64,000 bases of DNA, taken from assembly GCA_015057025.1 (NCBI GenBank), contig SVFD01000001.1, positions 496,001 to 560,000 of the forward strand, in the 5' to 3' direction. The notes beneath the pieces are model-generated. The model searched no databases and was not told where the DNA came from. It saw nothing but the letters and a program-made list of their open reading frames with translations. The DNA comes from Lachnospiraceae bacterium (GTDB taxonomy: Bacteria > Bacillota > Clostridia > Lachnospirales > Lachnospiraceae). The position numbers and the translations under genes were made by a program. This document shows, piece after piece, positions 46,218-53,620 of this stretch (positions are counted from its first letter, which is position 1; every line of letters begins with the position of its first letter).

Positions 46218-47093
46218 ATGCAAAAGCAAAAAAGAGACGGAGGATATGTGTTTCTTCTGCTTTTGGCAATGCTTGGTATTGTATGCATCATGTTAAATAA
46301 AGAGTGGGAGCGAGTTGTTAACGAAGCTTCTATGAATATTCAGGATGTTTATGCCGGCGTTTTCGAAATGGGAGAACATGGATATAACAGAATTTTTGTG
46401 AATGGAGATATATCAGTTGAGGACACCAAAGAACTCATGACAGAAGAGAATTTACCGCTTGATGAAAGCGTACCTGATGCAGATGATATATTGACTTATA
46501 GTGTCGGAACGACAGATAAAGCATATTTTGACGATTCGTTGTTTATTGGTGATTCCAGAACTGTGGGAATTGCGGAGTATGGTTATTTGGAAAATGCGGA
46601 TTTTTTTGCTGATGTCAGCTTGAGTGTTTATAAAGTGTTGAATAAAAAGCTGCCGGTTTCGGGAAATAACCGAATTAATTTGGAAACTCTGCTGACAGAG
46701 AATAAATACGGCAAGGTTTATGTGATGCTTGGCATTAATGAGTTGGGATATGATTTTGAAAATACTGTGAAAAAGTACGAAGAATTATTGGAACTGATTC
46801 GTAAGATGCAGCCGGAGGCTATTATTTATATATGCGGAAATCTGCATGTAACGGAAAAACAATCACTGTCAGATGAGTATTTTAATAACGAGAATATTAA
46901 TCGTTTCAATTCGGCAATTGCCCAATTGGCAGATGGTGAAAACAGCTTTTATATAGATGTGAATAGCGTATTTGACGATGAAAATGGTAATTTAAGCGAA
47001 GAATATTGCTCGGATGAGGTACATGTTATGGGCCGGTACTATACGGACTGGTGTGACTGGTTGATGAAACAGGCAATTATTAAGGCACAATAA
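46218..47093 (+). CDS. Membrane-anchored SGNH/GDSL hydrolase-like protein
   Basis: 291 residues. One N-terminal membrane helix (about 10-27), then an extracellular SGNH domain: 'FIGDSRTVG' (Ser near 112), 'VMLGINELG' (Asn) and 'SDEVHVMGRYY' (Asp and His near 272-275). All catalytic residues are visible. It would complete or reverse O-acylation begun by the MBOAT protein 53 bases upstream. The ribosome site is weak, so translation may be coupled or low. Confidence 0.85.
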   Translation: MQKQKRDGGYVFLLLLAMLGIVCIMLNKEWERVVNEASMNIQDVYAGVFEMGEHGYNRIFVNGDISVEDTKELMTEENLPLDESVPDADDILTYSVGTTDKAYFDDSLFIGDSRTVGIAEYGYLENADFFADVSLSVYKVLNKKLPVSGNNRINLETLLTENKYGKVYVMLGINELGYDFENTVKKYEELLELIRKMQPEAIIYICGNLHVTEKQSLSDEYFNNENINRFNSAIAQLADGENSFYIDVNSVFDDENGNLSEEYCSDEVHVMGRYYTDWCDWLMKQAIIKAQ

Positions 47094-47234
47094 GATAAAA
47101 AAACAGTTTGATTCATAGATGTAAAATAATGGTACAAATACCACTTTCAAGCGTTTAAAATGACATGAATCTGATATGAAATATAAAAAAGTGCAAAAAT
47201 CTGCTAAATTTGTGCAAAAATTATAAAAAAATCA

Positions 47235-47262
47235 TTGATTTATCCTAAAAATTAGTTATAAT
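47235..47262 (+). promoter_or_regulatory. Promoter of the noncoding RNA unit
   Basis: TTGATT (47235-47240), 16 bp, TATAAT (47257-47262). The start would be near 47269 with no coding sequence behind it for over 500 bases. Confidence 0.65.
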
Positions 47263-47268
47263 AACAAT

Positions 47269-47551
47269 ATAAAGTGAATGAGATAAATATTTTACATGCG
47301 CAGGATAAGTTAGGGGTAAGTTACCTGTGGTTATGTGGAATGGTAAAAGGGAAGTGCTTTCTGCTATGGGGACAGCAAATAAGACGAGTACGTTGATACC
47401 GTAATAATGCATTGGGTGGTTACAAGTCTGCGAGTCAGACGCTTGGTAAAAGGCATTACGGGAAAGAGTACCTTTTACGGGAAAAAGTTATTTTACATAA
47501 AAAAAGCAGTGCAATGGATTGGAAAGGGAAATTCATTATACTGTTTTTTTT
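47269..47551 (+). ncRNA. Probable structured noncoding RNA, about 280 nt, class not identified
   Basis: This stretch of a 732-base gap has its own promoter, no plausible coding frame and a terminator at its 3' end. Visible pairings are: a perfect GTCTG/CAGAC hairpin (47426-47440), TAATGC/GCATTA (47405-47410 with 47453-47458) extended by CCG/CGG, and GTAAAAGG (47446-47453) with CCTTTTAC (47471-47478). The last pairing interlocks with the previous one and so suggests a pseudoknot or two exclusive folds. A second copy of GTAAAAGG at 47343-47350 offers CCTTTTAC another partner. It does not resemble tmRNA, RNase P or SRP RNA as I know them. The raiA class of Bacillota noncoding RNAs is one possibility I cannot confirm. 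Confidence 0.6.
47507..47551 (+). terminator. Terminator of the noncoding RNA unit
   Basis: A 14-pair stem (47507-47520 with 47530-47543, one C-A mismatch and two wobble pairs), a 9-base purine loop and eight T. Confidence 0.75.
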
Positions 47552-47569
47552 ATGGGTTTTTAAGGTGAC

Positions 47570-47612
47570 GGGGAAGATTTTGTGTTCGTTTTTCGAAGCA
47601 CAAAACTTCCCC
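47570..47612. repeat. Long 18-bp inverted repeat hairpin
   Basis: GGGGAAG/CTTCCCC, TTTTGTG/CACAAAA and TTCG/CGAA pair in line with one bulged base on each side and a T5 loop. There is no T tail on either strand, so it is not a classical terminator. It lies 20 bases after the noncoding RNA terminator. The remaining gap to 47775 shows nothing recognisable. Confidence 0.7.
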
Positions 47613-47772
47613 TGTAGCATCCAGATAAAGATTAAAAAATAGGATAAGTAGATAATCAAGATAGTATGTAGGTGCAAAAAGTAAATAATAATAAAGCGTA
47701 AATGCAAATGAAGAATAAATGGAAGTAGCAAAGATATGTCACGTGATTAAGTGTGGAAGATAGACGTAATAT

Positions 47773-47780
47773 GATATAAT
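47773..47780 (+). promoter_or_regulatory. Extended -10 promoter of the GNAT gene
   Basis: TG (47772-47773) one base before TATAAT (47775-47780); no good -35 box, consistent with an extended -10 promoter, 46 bases before the ATG. Confidence 0.45.
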
Positions 47781-47825
47781 CAAGATGTTAAGTATAAGTG
47801 ATATAATGAATGGGAGTGAAGAGAT

Positions 47826-48611
47826 ATGACAGAAGAACAGAAGAGAATACGGGAATTATTCGCCAGGCAGATGCAGATTGATTATTGCTGCAGCTTAGAT
47901 GAATTAAATTCCACAAGGAATGAATATACCATAAGAGAATTAAAGGAAGGACGCCGTCGTTTTAAAAAGGATGATGCCATCCTGAAAGTATTGTGCATTA
48001 ACGGTAAGTGCATATTCTCCGGCAGGGAGGAGATTCTGGAAGAATGCAAGGATACTTTTGCAGACTTAAACGGAGCCTGGATGTCCCAGTATAAGTATTT
48101 ATACTGGTTGGATGATTTACTTCTGGAACACAGATATTTTCTGGAGGATTTGCATCATTATTATCTGCCGCTGGGGAAGGAATTACTTTCCAAGGAAGAG
48201 ATAAGTAAATTATCAGAAGAGTATGAAGTGAAATGGTATGAAGGAGACGAAATTGAGCAGTTCCGCGGTGATGAGCGATTTGTACATGCTTATTCCTTTT
48301 TACCGGATGCACCGGACGTATTAGGGGTAGCTGTTTTAAAGGATGGACAGATTCTTGGAATGGCGGGGGCCAGTGCAGACAGCGATGTAATGTGGCAGAT
48401 TGGAATCGATGTAATGCCGGAGAGTAAAGGATGCAATTTAGGACCCTTTATTACCATACTTTTAAAACGGGAAATTTTACTACGCGGAAAACTTCCCTAC
48501 TATGGAACCGTAGAGTCTCATATCCAATCTCAGAAAGTGGCGATAAAGTCAGGATTTCTGCCGTTTTGGGCGGAAATTAACAGTGCGCCGTTGCCGGAAA
48601 ATGAGGACTGA
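47826..48611 (+). CDS. GNAT-family N-acetyltransferase
   Basis: 261 residues. The N-terminal half (about 1-125) is helical and of unknown role; the C-terminal half (about 140-255) has a GNAT-like core with 'VLGVAVLKDGQILGMAGASAD', 'MWQIGIDVMPESKGCNLGPF' as the cofactor loop region and 'SQKVAIKSGFLPFWAE', the typical final strand-helix. GGGAGTGA precedes the ATG. Substrate unknown. Confidence 0.82.
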   Translation: MTEEQKRIRELFARQMQIDYCCSLDELNSTRNEYTIRELKEGRRRFKKDDAILKVLCINGKCIFSGREEILEECKDTFADLNGAWMSQYKYLYWLDDLLLEHRYFLEDLHHYYLPLGKELLSKEEISKLSEEYEVKWYEGDEIEQFRGDERFVHAYSFLPDAPDVLGVAVLKDGQILGMAGASADSDVMWQIGIDVMPESKGCNLGPFITILLKREILLRGKLPYYGTVESHIQSQKVAIKSGFLPFWAEINSAPLPENED

Positions 48612-48672
48612 AAAAGAGTCCTAAATTGTGTCAAAAGCGTCTTTTAAGGGGTTGTAGTGAATGTAGGCGGAC

Positions 48673-48701
48673 TTGTCTTAAAAGTACAAATCTGCTACAA
48701 T
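48673..48701 (+). promoter_or_regulatory. Candidate promoter of the Mrp/NBP35 gene
   Basis: TTGTCT (48673-48678), 17 bp, TACAAT (48696-48701), leaving a leader of about 130 nt. Confidence 0.5.
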
Positions 48702-48836
48702 ATTTCTTTGATGAAAAAAGCATCTGAAATGGCTGTTTGATTTATAAAACAGGCATAGTGGCGGATGCTGATATTAGTAAGTTAAAAGTAAAAAAATAAG
48801 TTAAAGGAGGGCGTGTGTTTGCACGCATAATGTATT

Positions 48837-49658
48837 ATGGCAGAATGTTCACATGACTGCGGAAGTTGCAGTGAAAATTGTTCAGAAAGAGACCCGAAAA
48901 GCTTCTTGGAGAAGCCTCATGAGTCTTCCAATATTAAGAAAGTAATCGGAGTCGTAAGTGGTAAGGGCGGCGTAGGTAAGTCTTTGGTTACGTCTCTTAT
49001 GGCAGTATCCATGCAAAGAGAAGGTTTGGCAACCGGTATCTTAGATGCGGATATTACAGGACCTTCCATCCCTAAGGTGTTCGGTCTTACAGAGAAAGCT
49101 TACGGCGACGAAAACGGTATCCATCCTGTAACCACTACCACGGGTATTGACGTTATGTCCATTAACCTTTTATTGCCGGATGAAACAGACCCTGTAATCT
49201 GGCGTGGACCTGTAATTGCAGGAACCGTAAAACAGTTTTGGACAGATGTGCTCTGGGGCGATAAGGATTATTTATTCGTAGATATGCCTCCCGGAACCGG
49301 TGACGTGCCTTTGACGGTATTCCAGTCCCTCCCCGTAGACGGAATTATCATCGTGGCATCACCTCAGGAACTGGTATCCATGATTGTGGAGAAGGCAGTT
49401 AAGATGGCAACCTTAATGAAGATCCCCGTACTTGGCATTGTAGAAAACATGTCTTATTTTGTATGCCCGAATTGCAATGAAAAGCACTATATTTATGGTG
49501 AAAGCCACATCGAAGAAATTGCAGAAGAATACGGCATCAAGCATGTGGCAAAGATTCCTATGGATTCCTCTCTGGCAGCAGCCTGCGACGGCGGTATGAT
49601 TGAGCTTTATAAAGGAGAATGGCTCAATGAAATGACCGAGATGTTGAAGGGCATTTAA
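48837..49658 (+). CDS. Mrp/NBP35-family iron-sulfur carrier ATPase
   Basis: 273 residues. The deviant Walker A 'GKGGVGKS' (about 42-49) and 'DADITGPS' define the family, which assembles and transfers 4Fe-4S clusters. Four Cys at 4, 8, 11 and 15 form an N-terminal NBP35-like cluster site, and 'FVCPNCNEKH' supplies the C-terminal CPxC dimer site. ATG 48837 lies after a GGAGG about 25 bases upstream; a closer ribosome site is not obvious. Confidence 0.92.
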   Translation: MAECSHDCGSCSENCSERDPKSFLEKPHESSNIKKVIGVVSGKGGVGKSLVTSLMAVSMQREGLATGILDADITGPSIPKVFGLTEKAYGDENGIHPVTTTTGIDVMSINLLLPDETDPVIWRGPVIAGTVKQFWTDVLWGDKDYLFVDMPPGTGDVPLTVFQSLPVDGIIIVASPQELVSMIVEKAVKMATLMKIPVLGIVENMSYFVCPNCNEKHYIYGESHIEEIAEEYGIKHVAKIPMDSSLAAACDGGMIELYKGEWLNEMTEMLKGI

Positions 49659-49719
49659 GGGATAAAATTCGCCGGTGGTTTACTGCCGGCGGATTAGATA
49701 CATACGGCGGGGGATTGGT

Positions 49720-50427
49720 ATGAGAATACTGGTTTGTGATGATGAGAAGATAATTTGTGATAGTTTGCAAATTATGCTGAAAGAATATTTTGAACAAGAG
49801 AATATAGATGATATTAAAATTGTAAATTATCAAAGTGGAGAAGATTTACTGAGTGACCGCGGTCAGAAAGATATTGTTTTTCTGGATGTCAAGCTGGGTG
49901 GAAAAGATGGGATTGCTGTCGGTAAGGAACTGAAGAAAAGAAATCCTAAAACAATTATTTTTATAATAACAGCTTTTGATGAATATACCGACGATGCTTT
50001 TCGCATGCACGCATTTCGCTTTTTTAAAAAGCCAATTGATAAAGAAAGATTGTTTATTAATTTGAAAGAGGCGTTAACGCAATACTGCACAGCATACGGC
50101 AAGATTAGTATAGAAGACAATCATAGTCTTTATTCACCATATAAAACAGATGTTATTTTTATTGAATCAAAAGATCGTGGGAGCATTGTCCATACAAGAG
50201 GCGGTAAATATTATTCATCAAATAATATAGAGTCATGGCTGAAGATTTTAAAAGAGGAATGCTTTTATCATTCCCATCGAAGCTTTATTGTTAATATGGA
50301 CTATATATCTGAGATAACCGCAGATCTTATTCGCTTTGAAAATTACGATTCTTGCGCATATTTAACGAAACGCGATTATAAAAAATTTAATGCGGTTTAT
50401 TCAAGATATTTAAAGATGAAGCAGTAA
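49720..50427 (+). CDS. LytTR-family response regulator, probable activator of the downstream module
   Basis: 235 residues. Receiver domain (about 1-118; 'VCDDEKIICDS', 'VFLDVKLGGKDGI' phosphoacceptor, 'FFKKPIDK') and LytTR domain (about 135-233; 'ESKDRGSIVHTRGGKYY', 'CFYHSHRSFIVNMDYI'). ATG 49720 has a G-rich ribosome site; the in-frame upstream ATG 49675 adds an unlikely basic leader. There is no partner kinase in the window. A strong terminator follows, then paired direct repeats of the geometry LytTR domains bind, upstream of the PP2C-kinase operon. Confidence 0.9.
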   Translation: MRILVCDDEKIICDSLQIMLKEYFEQENIDDIKIVNYQSGEDLLSDRGQKDIVFLDVKLGGKDGIAVGKELKKRNPKTIIFIITAFDEYTDDAFRMHAFRFFKKPIDKERLFINLKEALTQYCTAYGKISIEDNHSLYSPYKTDVIFIESKDRGSIVHTRGGKYYSSNNIESWLKILKEECFYHSHRSFIVNMDYISEITADLIRFENYDSCAYLTKRDYKKFNAVYSRYLKMKQ

Positions 50428-50460
50428 AAAAGTAATTATTTTACATATAAAATTAGCAGA

Positions 50461-50501
50461 AAATCCATTGTAGTAATTATTAAACTACAATGGATTTTTT
50501 T
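50461..50501 (+). terminator. Strong intrinsic terminator
   Basis: A perfect 14-bp stem (50461-50474 with 50484-50497) and a T run; separates the LytTR gene from the operon downstream. Confidence 0.92.
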
Positions 50502-50543
50502 GCTTATTTTTTTGTTTGTCAAGTACTTTTTTCACGTTTTTAT

Positions 50544-50576
50544 GTCGTTAATTGTCAAAAAAACGTCGTTAATTGT
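50544..50576 (+). promoter_or_regulatory. Tandem direct repeats, probable LytTR regulator binding site
   Basis: GTCGTTAATTGT occurs at 50544-50555 and again at 50565-50576, period 21 bp. LytTR proteins bind pairs of about 9-bp direct repeats spaced about two helical turns; the GTTAA core resembles the AgrA-type ACAGTTAAG half site. The second copy ends eight bp before the -35 box at 50585. Confidence 0.75.
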
Positions 50577-50584
50577 AAAAGGGG

Positions 50585-50613
50585 TTGTTTTTTTGTGGAA
50601 AAAAGGTTATTTT
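50585..50613 (+). promoter_or_regulatory. Promoter of the PP2C-kinase-WXG module
   Basis: TTGTTT (50585-50590), 17 bp, TATTTT (50608-50613). Weak boxes, as expected for a promoter needing an activator. Confidence 0.55.
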
Positions 50614-50673
50614 ACAGCAAACTGAAGTGGGATTATTACAAGAACTATATTTGAAGTTCGGTGGGAGAATTAA

Positions 50674-51447
50674 ATGAATTTTGACGTTGCATATTACACA
50701 GAGACAGGAAACAAAAAAGCTGTAAATCAAGACAGTATTTGTATAAAGCAGATAATAAAAAATAACCAAAAAATTGTGATGGCAGTAATATGTGACGGCA
50801 TGGGTGGGCTGTCACTTGGAGAGTTGGCCAGTGCAACAGTTGTTCAGGATTTTAATAATTGGTTAAAAGATAAAATCAGTGAATTAACAGTAAACGTGCA
50901 GATGAATTCCATTAAAGAAGAATGGAATCAATTATTACATAATGCAAATAATAAAATTCTTAAATACGGAAGAGAGAATGGAATTCAATTAGGAACAACA
51001 GTTACAGCGTTATTATTATTTGATGATGGACGTTATCTGGTAGCGCATGTGGGTGACACCAGACTTTATTACATTAATAACGAGATGATATGTCAAATTA
51101 CAGAAGACCAAACATATGTGGCAAGAGAAATAAAATTAGGTCATATGACAAAAGAACAGGCAGAACAGGATTCGCGCAGAAATGTATTGCTACAATGTAT
51201 TGGTGCTGTAAATGGTTTGCAACCGGAATTTTACGAAGGACAAATTAGTGCTGATTGCTATATGTTGTTATGTTCAGACGGGTTTCGGCATCAGTACCAT
51301 GAGGAAGAAATAATGAAAGCTCTCAGTGGTGATATGGTACAAATGAGTAAAGAGAATATGCATTCTTTTTTACGTAGTGCCACAAATTTATGTATGCAAC
51401 GTGGGGAGACAGATAATATATCATCTGTTTTAATTAAGATAAACTAG
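50674..51447 (+). CDS. PP2C-family Ser/Thr protein phosphatase
   Basis: 257 residues, a soluble PPM/Stp-type phosphatase. Metal sites are visible in 'KAVNQDSICI', 'ICDGMGGLSLGELAS' (about 38-52), 'LLCSDGF' and 'GETDNISSV'. It would remove phosphate from targets of the kinase encoded 14 bases downstream. GGTGGGAG precedes the ATG. No sign of truncation. Confidence 0.93.
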   Translation: MNFDVAYYTETGNKKAVNQDSICIKQIIKNNQKIVMAVICDGMGGLSLGELASATVVQDFNNWLKDKISELTVNVQMNSIKEEWNQLLHNANNKILKYGRENGIQLGTTVTALLLFDDGRYLVAHVGDTRLYYINNEMICQITEDQTYVAREIKLGHMTKEQAEQDSRRNVLLQCIGAVNGLQPEFYEGQISADCYMLLCSDGFRHQYHEEEIMKALSGDMVQMSKENMHSFLRSATNLCMQRGETDNISSVLIKIN

Positions 51448-51460
51448 GCGGAGATGTAAA

Positions 51461-53143
51461 GTGGCAGTTATAGGTAGTGTAATTGAAGGAAAATATGAAA
51501 TTTTAAAATTAATTGGAAAAGGCGGAATGTCAGAAGTTTATCTTGCGATGGATAAAAATCTGAATAAGCAGTGGGCTGTAAAAGAGATTAAGAGACAAGC
51601 ACGCGATAAAAACAATGAAGTGATTGTTCAAAGCGCCATCGCTGAAGCTAATATGATGAAAAAGCTGGATCATCCCTGTTTGCCTAGGATTGTAGATATT
51701 ATTAATCGTGATGATGTTATCTATGTTGTAATGGATTATATAGAGGGAGAGCCACTAAGTAAAGTCTTGGAGCAATATGGTGCACAATCTCAGGAGATTG
51801 TAATTGAGTGGGCTGAGGATTTATGCGGAGTGTTGGATTATTTACATACCCAGAATCCGCCTATCATCTATAGGGATATGAAACCGGCTAATATTATGTT
51901 GCAACCAAACGGAAATATTAAGCTTATTGATTTTGGTATTGCAAGAGAGTATAAAGAACAGAATTTGGAAGATACGGTATGTTTGGGTACGAAAGGATAT
52001 GCAGCACCGGAACAATTTGGCGGCAAGGGGCAAACTGATGGACGAACGGATATATATTGCCTGGGTGTTACATTATATCATCTTCTGACAGGAAAGAACC
52101 CCTGTGAACCGCCATATGAAATATATCCTATAAGATATTGGAAGCCTGAATTGTCTTCCGGACTGGAAAATATTATTTTAAAGTGTACAAAGCTAAATCC
52201 GGACGACAGATATGATTCATGCGCAGAGTTATTATATGCACTTAGGCATTATGAGGAAGCAGATGATGAATATAAAGCATATCAGAAGAAAAAACTGAGT
52301 TATTTTTTACTTACTTTGATTGCATCACTTGTATTTTTGGTTGTGGGAATTTTAGGACAAGTATTAAAGGTTAATGAGGAAAATAATAATTATGATACTT
52401 TCATAATACAGGCTGATACCGCTTCTGATGCAAGCATGCGTGCACAATATTATATAAAAGCAATTGAAATAAGACCTGCATCTTTGGAGGCGTATTATGG
52501 ATTAATTCAGGCATATAAAGACGATGCAGTTTTTAGTGTGGAAGAGGAAGCACAGTTACAGACAGTCATGAGTACTAATCTTGTTATTTTGCGAGAACAG
52601 CCGGAATATGCAGCATTGGCTTTTGAACTGGGTAAACTTTACTGGTACTACTACGACTATGGAAAAACAGAGACAGCGGATAATCAGATTACAAGAATGA
52701 AAAGTTCTATTCAGTGGTTTGAAGATGCTCATGAGTATGGAAGCGTAGATGCGGATTATTATGTAATAGCTGAGGTATATAAGGAAATTGGGATGTTTCA
52801 TAAAGATGTAACCTTGAATGTAGAAGAAGCATCCGATGCCGGAACTTATTTGCCATATTATGAGCACCTAAAGGAATTATTTGTAATTGCAATGCAAGAA
52901 GAAAACGAAATGATTTGTTTGGAAGTATATAAGTTATGTAGCAACTCCATAGAAAATTACACAAGAAAGTTTAAGATTGATGGAGTAGAAAAAGAAGACA
53001 TAGAGCAGTTTTACGCAGACATTATAACGGCGACTGAAAGTATGTCAACAACAACAGATAAAACAGATAATTTACGCAATGAGATTATTGACAGAGAAGG
53101 GTATGTGAAGCTGGCAATCAATAGTGCGTATGCAAAGGAGTAG
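51461..53143 (+). CDS. Transmembrane Ser/Thr protein kinase with TPR-like outer region
   Basis: 560 residues. Kinase domain (about 10-265): Gly loop 'GKGGMSEVY', 'AVKEI' lysine, catalytic loop 'YRDMKPANIM' (Tyr in place of His of HRD), 'LIDFGIA' and 'GTKGYAAPEQF'. One membrane helix (about 288-310) is followed by about 250 helical residues with TPR-like spacing ('YYIKAIEIRPASLEAYYGLIQAY'). There are no PASTA repeats, so it is not the peptidoglycan-sensing PrkC/PknB type. The start is GTG with GGCGGAG upstream. It is the partner of the PP2C enzyme. Confidence 0.92.
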   Translation: MAVIGSVIEGKYEILKLIGKGGMSEVYLAMDKNLNKQWAVKEIKRQARDKNNEVIVQSAIAEANMMKKLDHPCLPRIVDIINRDDVIYVVMDYIEGEPLSKVLEQYGAQSQEIVIEWAEDLCGVLDYLHTQNPPIIYRDMKPANIMLQPNGNIKLIDFGIAREYKEQNLEDTVCLGTKGYAAPEQFGGKGQTDGRTDIYCLGVTLYHLLTGKNPCEPPYEIYPIRYWKPELSSGLENIILKCTKLNPDDRYDSCAELLYALRHYEEADDEYKAYQKKKLSYFLLTLIASLVFLVVGILGQVLKVNEENNNYDTFIIQADTASDASMRAQYYIKAIEIRPASLEAYYGLIQAYKDDAVFSVEEEAQLQTVMSTNLVILREQPEYAALAFELGKLYWYYYDYGKTETADNQITRMKSSIQWFEDAHEYGSVDADYYVIAEVYKEIGMFHKDVTLNVEEASDAGTYLPYYEHLKELFVIAMQEENEMICLEVYKLCSNSIENYTRKFKIDGVEKEDIEQFYADIITATESMSTTTDKTDNLRNEIIDREGYVKLAINSAYAKE

Positions 53144-53153
53144 GAGTAACAAG

Positions 53154-53618
53154 GTGACAGCACAAGTATATGGTATTATTTCAATTTCTTCATTTGTATT
53201 AAGCGGTATGATGCTTTTGGCATCAATATTTCTTTTCTATAAGTTGAAAATTAAAGCTGTGATTGGTGAGTTGTCAGGAAAAACCGCGGCAAAACAGGTT
53301 GAAGAGATAAGAAGACAAAACAGAACAGTCAAAAAGAGAGCTTCCGTGCTTATGGGTGAGGGAAAAACAAATTTATTAGGGGAACAGACAAGTTTGTTTG
53401 CAGAAGAAACAGAGATGTTGCAGGAAGAGACCACAGTACTCGGTGCGGTTGATTTGTCGTCAGATGTGGGAACTACTGTATTAAATGAAACAATAGTCCT
53501 ACAGAGTGAGAATGATGAAGTGACAACAATACTTTCACAAGGAATACAAGAAGACGAAGAGTATATGGTTTTGGATGAAATCATGGAAATACATACAGAA
53601 GAGGTAATAAAGGGGTAA
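53154..53618 (+). CDS. Small membrane protein with repeated Thr-x-x-Leu motifs, possible kinase substrate
   Basis: About 154 residues, family not recognised. One N-terminal membrane helix (about 6-30) is followed by a basic segment and an acidic tail in which T-x-x-L/F units recur seven times (TNLL, TSLF, TEML, TTVL, TTVL, TIVL, TTIL; about 75-140). The pattern suggests phosphorylation or FHA-recognition sites for the neighbouring kinase. GTG 53154 follows AGGAG and comes ten bases after the kinase stop; the frame is open further upstream but overlaps the kinase gene. Confidence 0.68.
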   Translation: MTAQVYGIISISSFVLSGMMLLASIFLFYKLKIKAVIGELSGKTAAKQVEEIRRQNRTVKKRASVLMGEGKTNLLGEQTSLFAEETEMLQEETTVLGAVDLSSDVGTTVLNETIVLQSENDEVTTILSQGIQEDEEYMVLDEIMEIHTEEVIKG

Positions 53619-53620
53619 AT

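Noticed and set aside
47412-47642. 76-codon open frame in the 47-kb gap
   Set aside because: No ribosome site, basic low-complexity product, and it crosses a strong terminator and a hairpin; the structured-RNA reading explains the sequence better.
51461-53143. PrkC/PknB-type wall-sensing kinase
   Set aside because: The outer region has no PASTA repeats; it is helical with TPR-like spacing.
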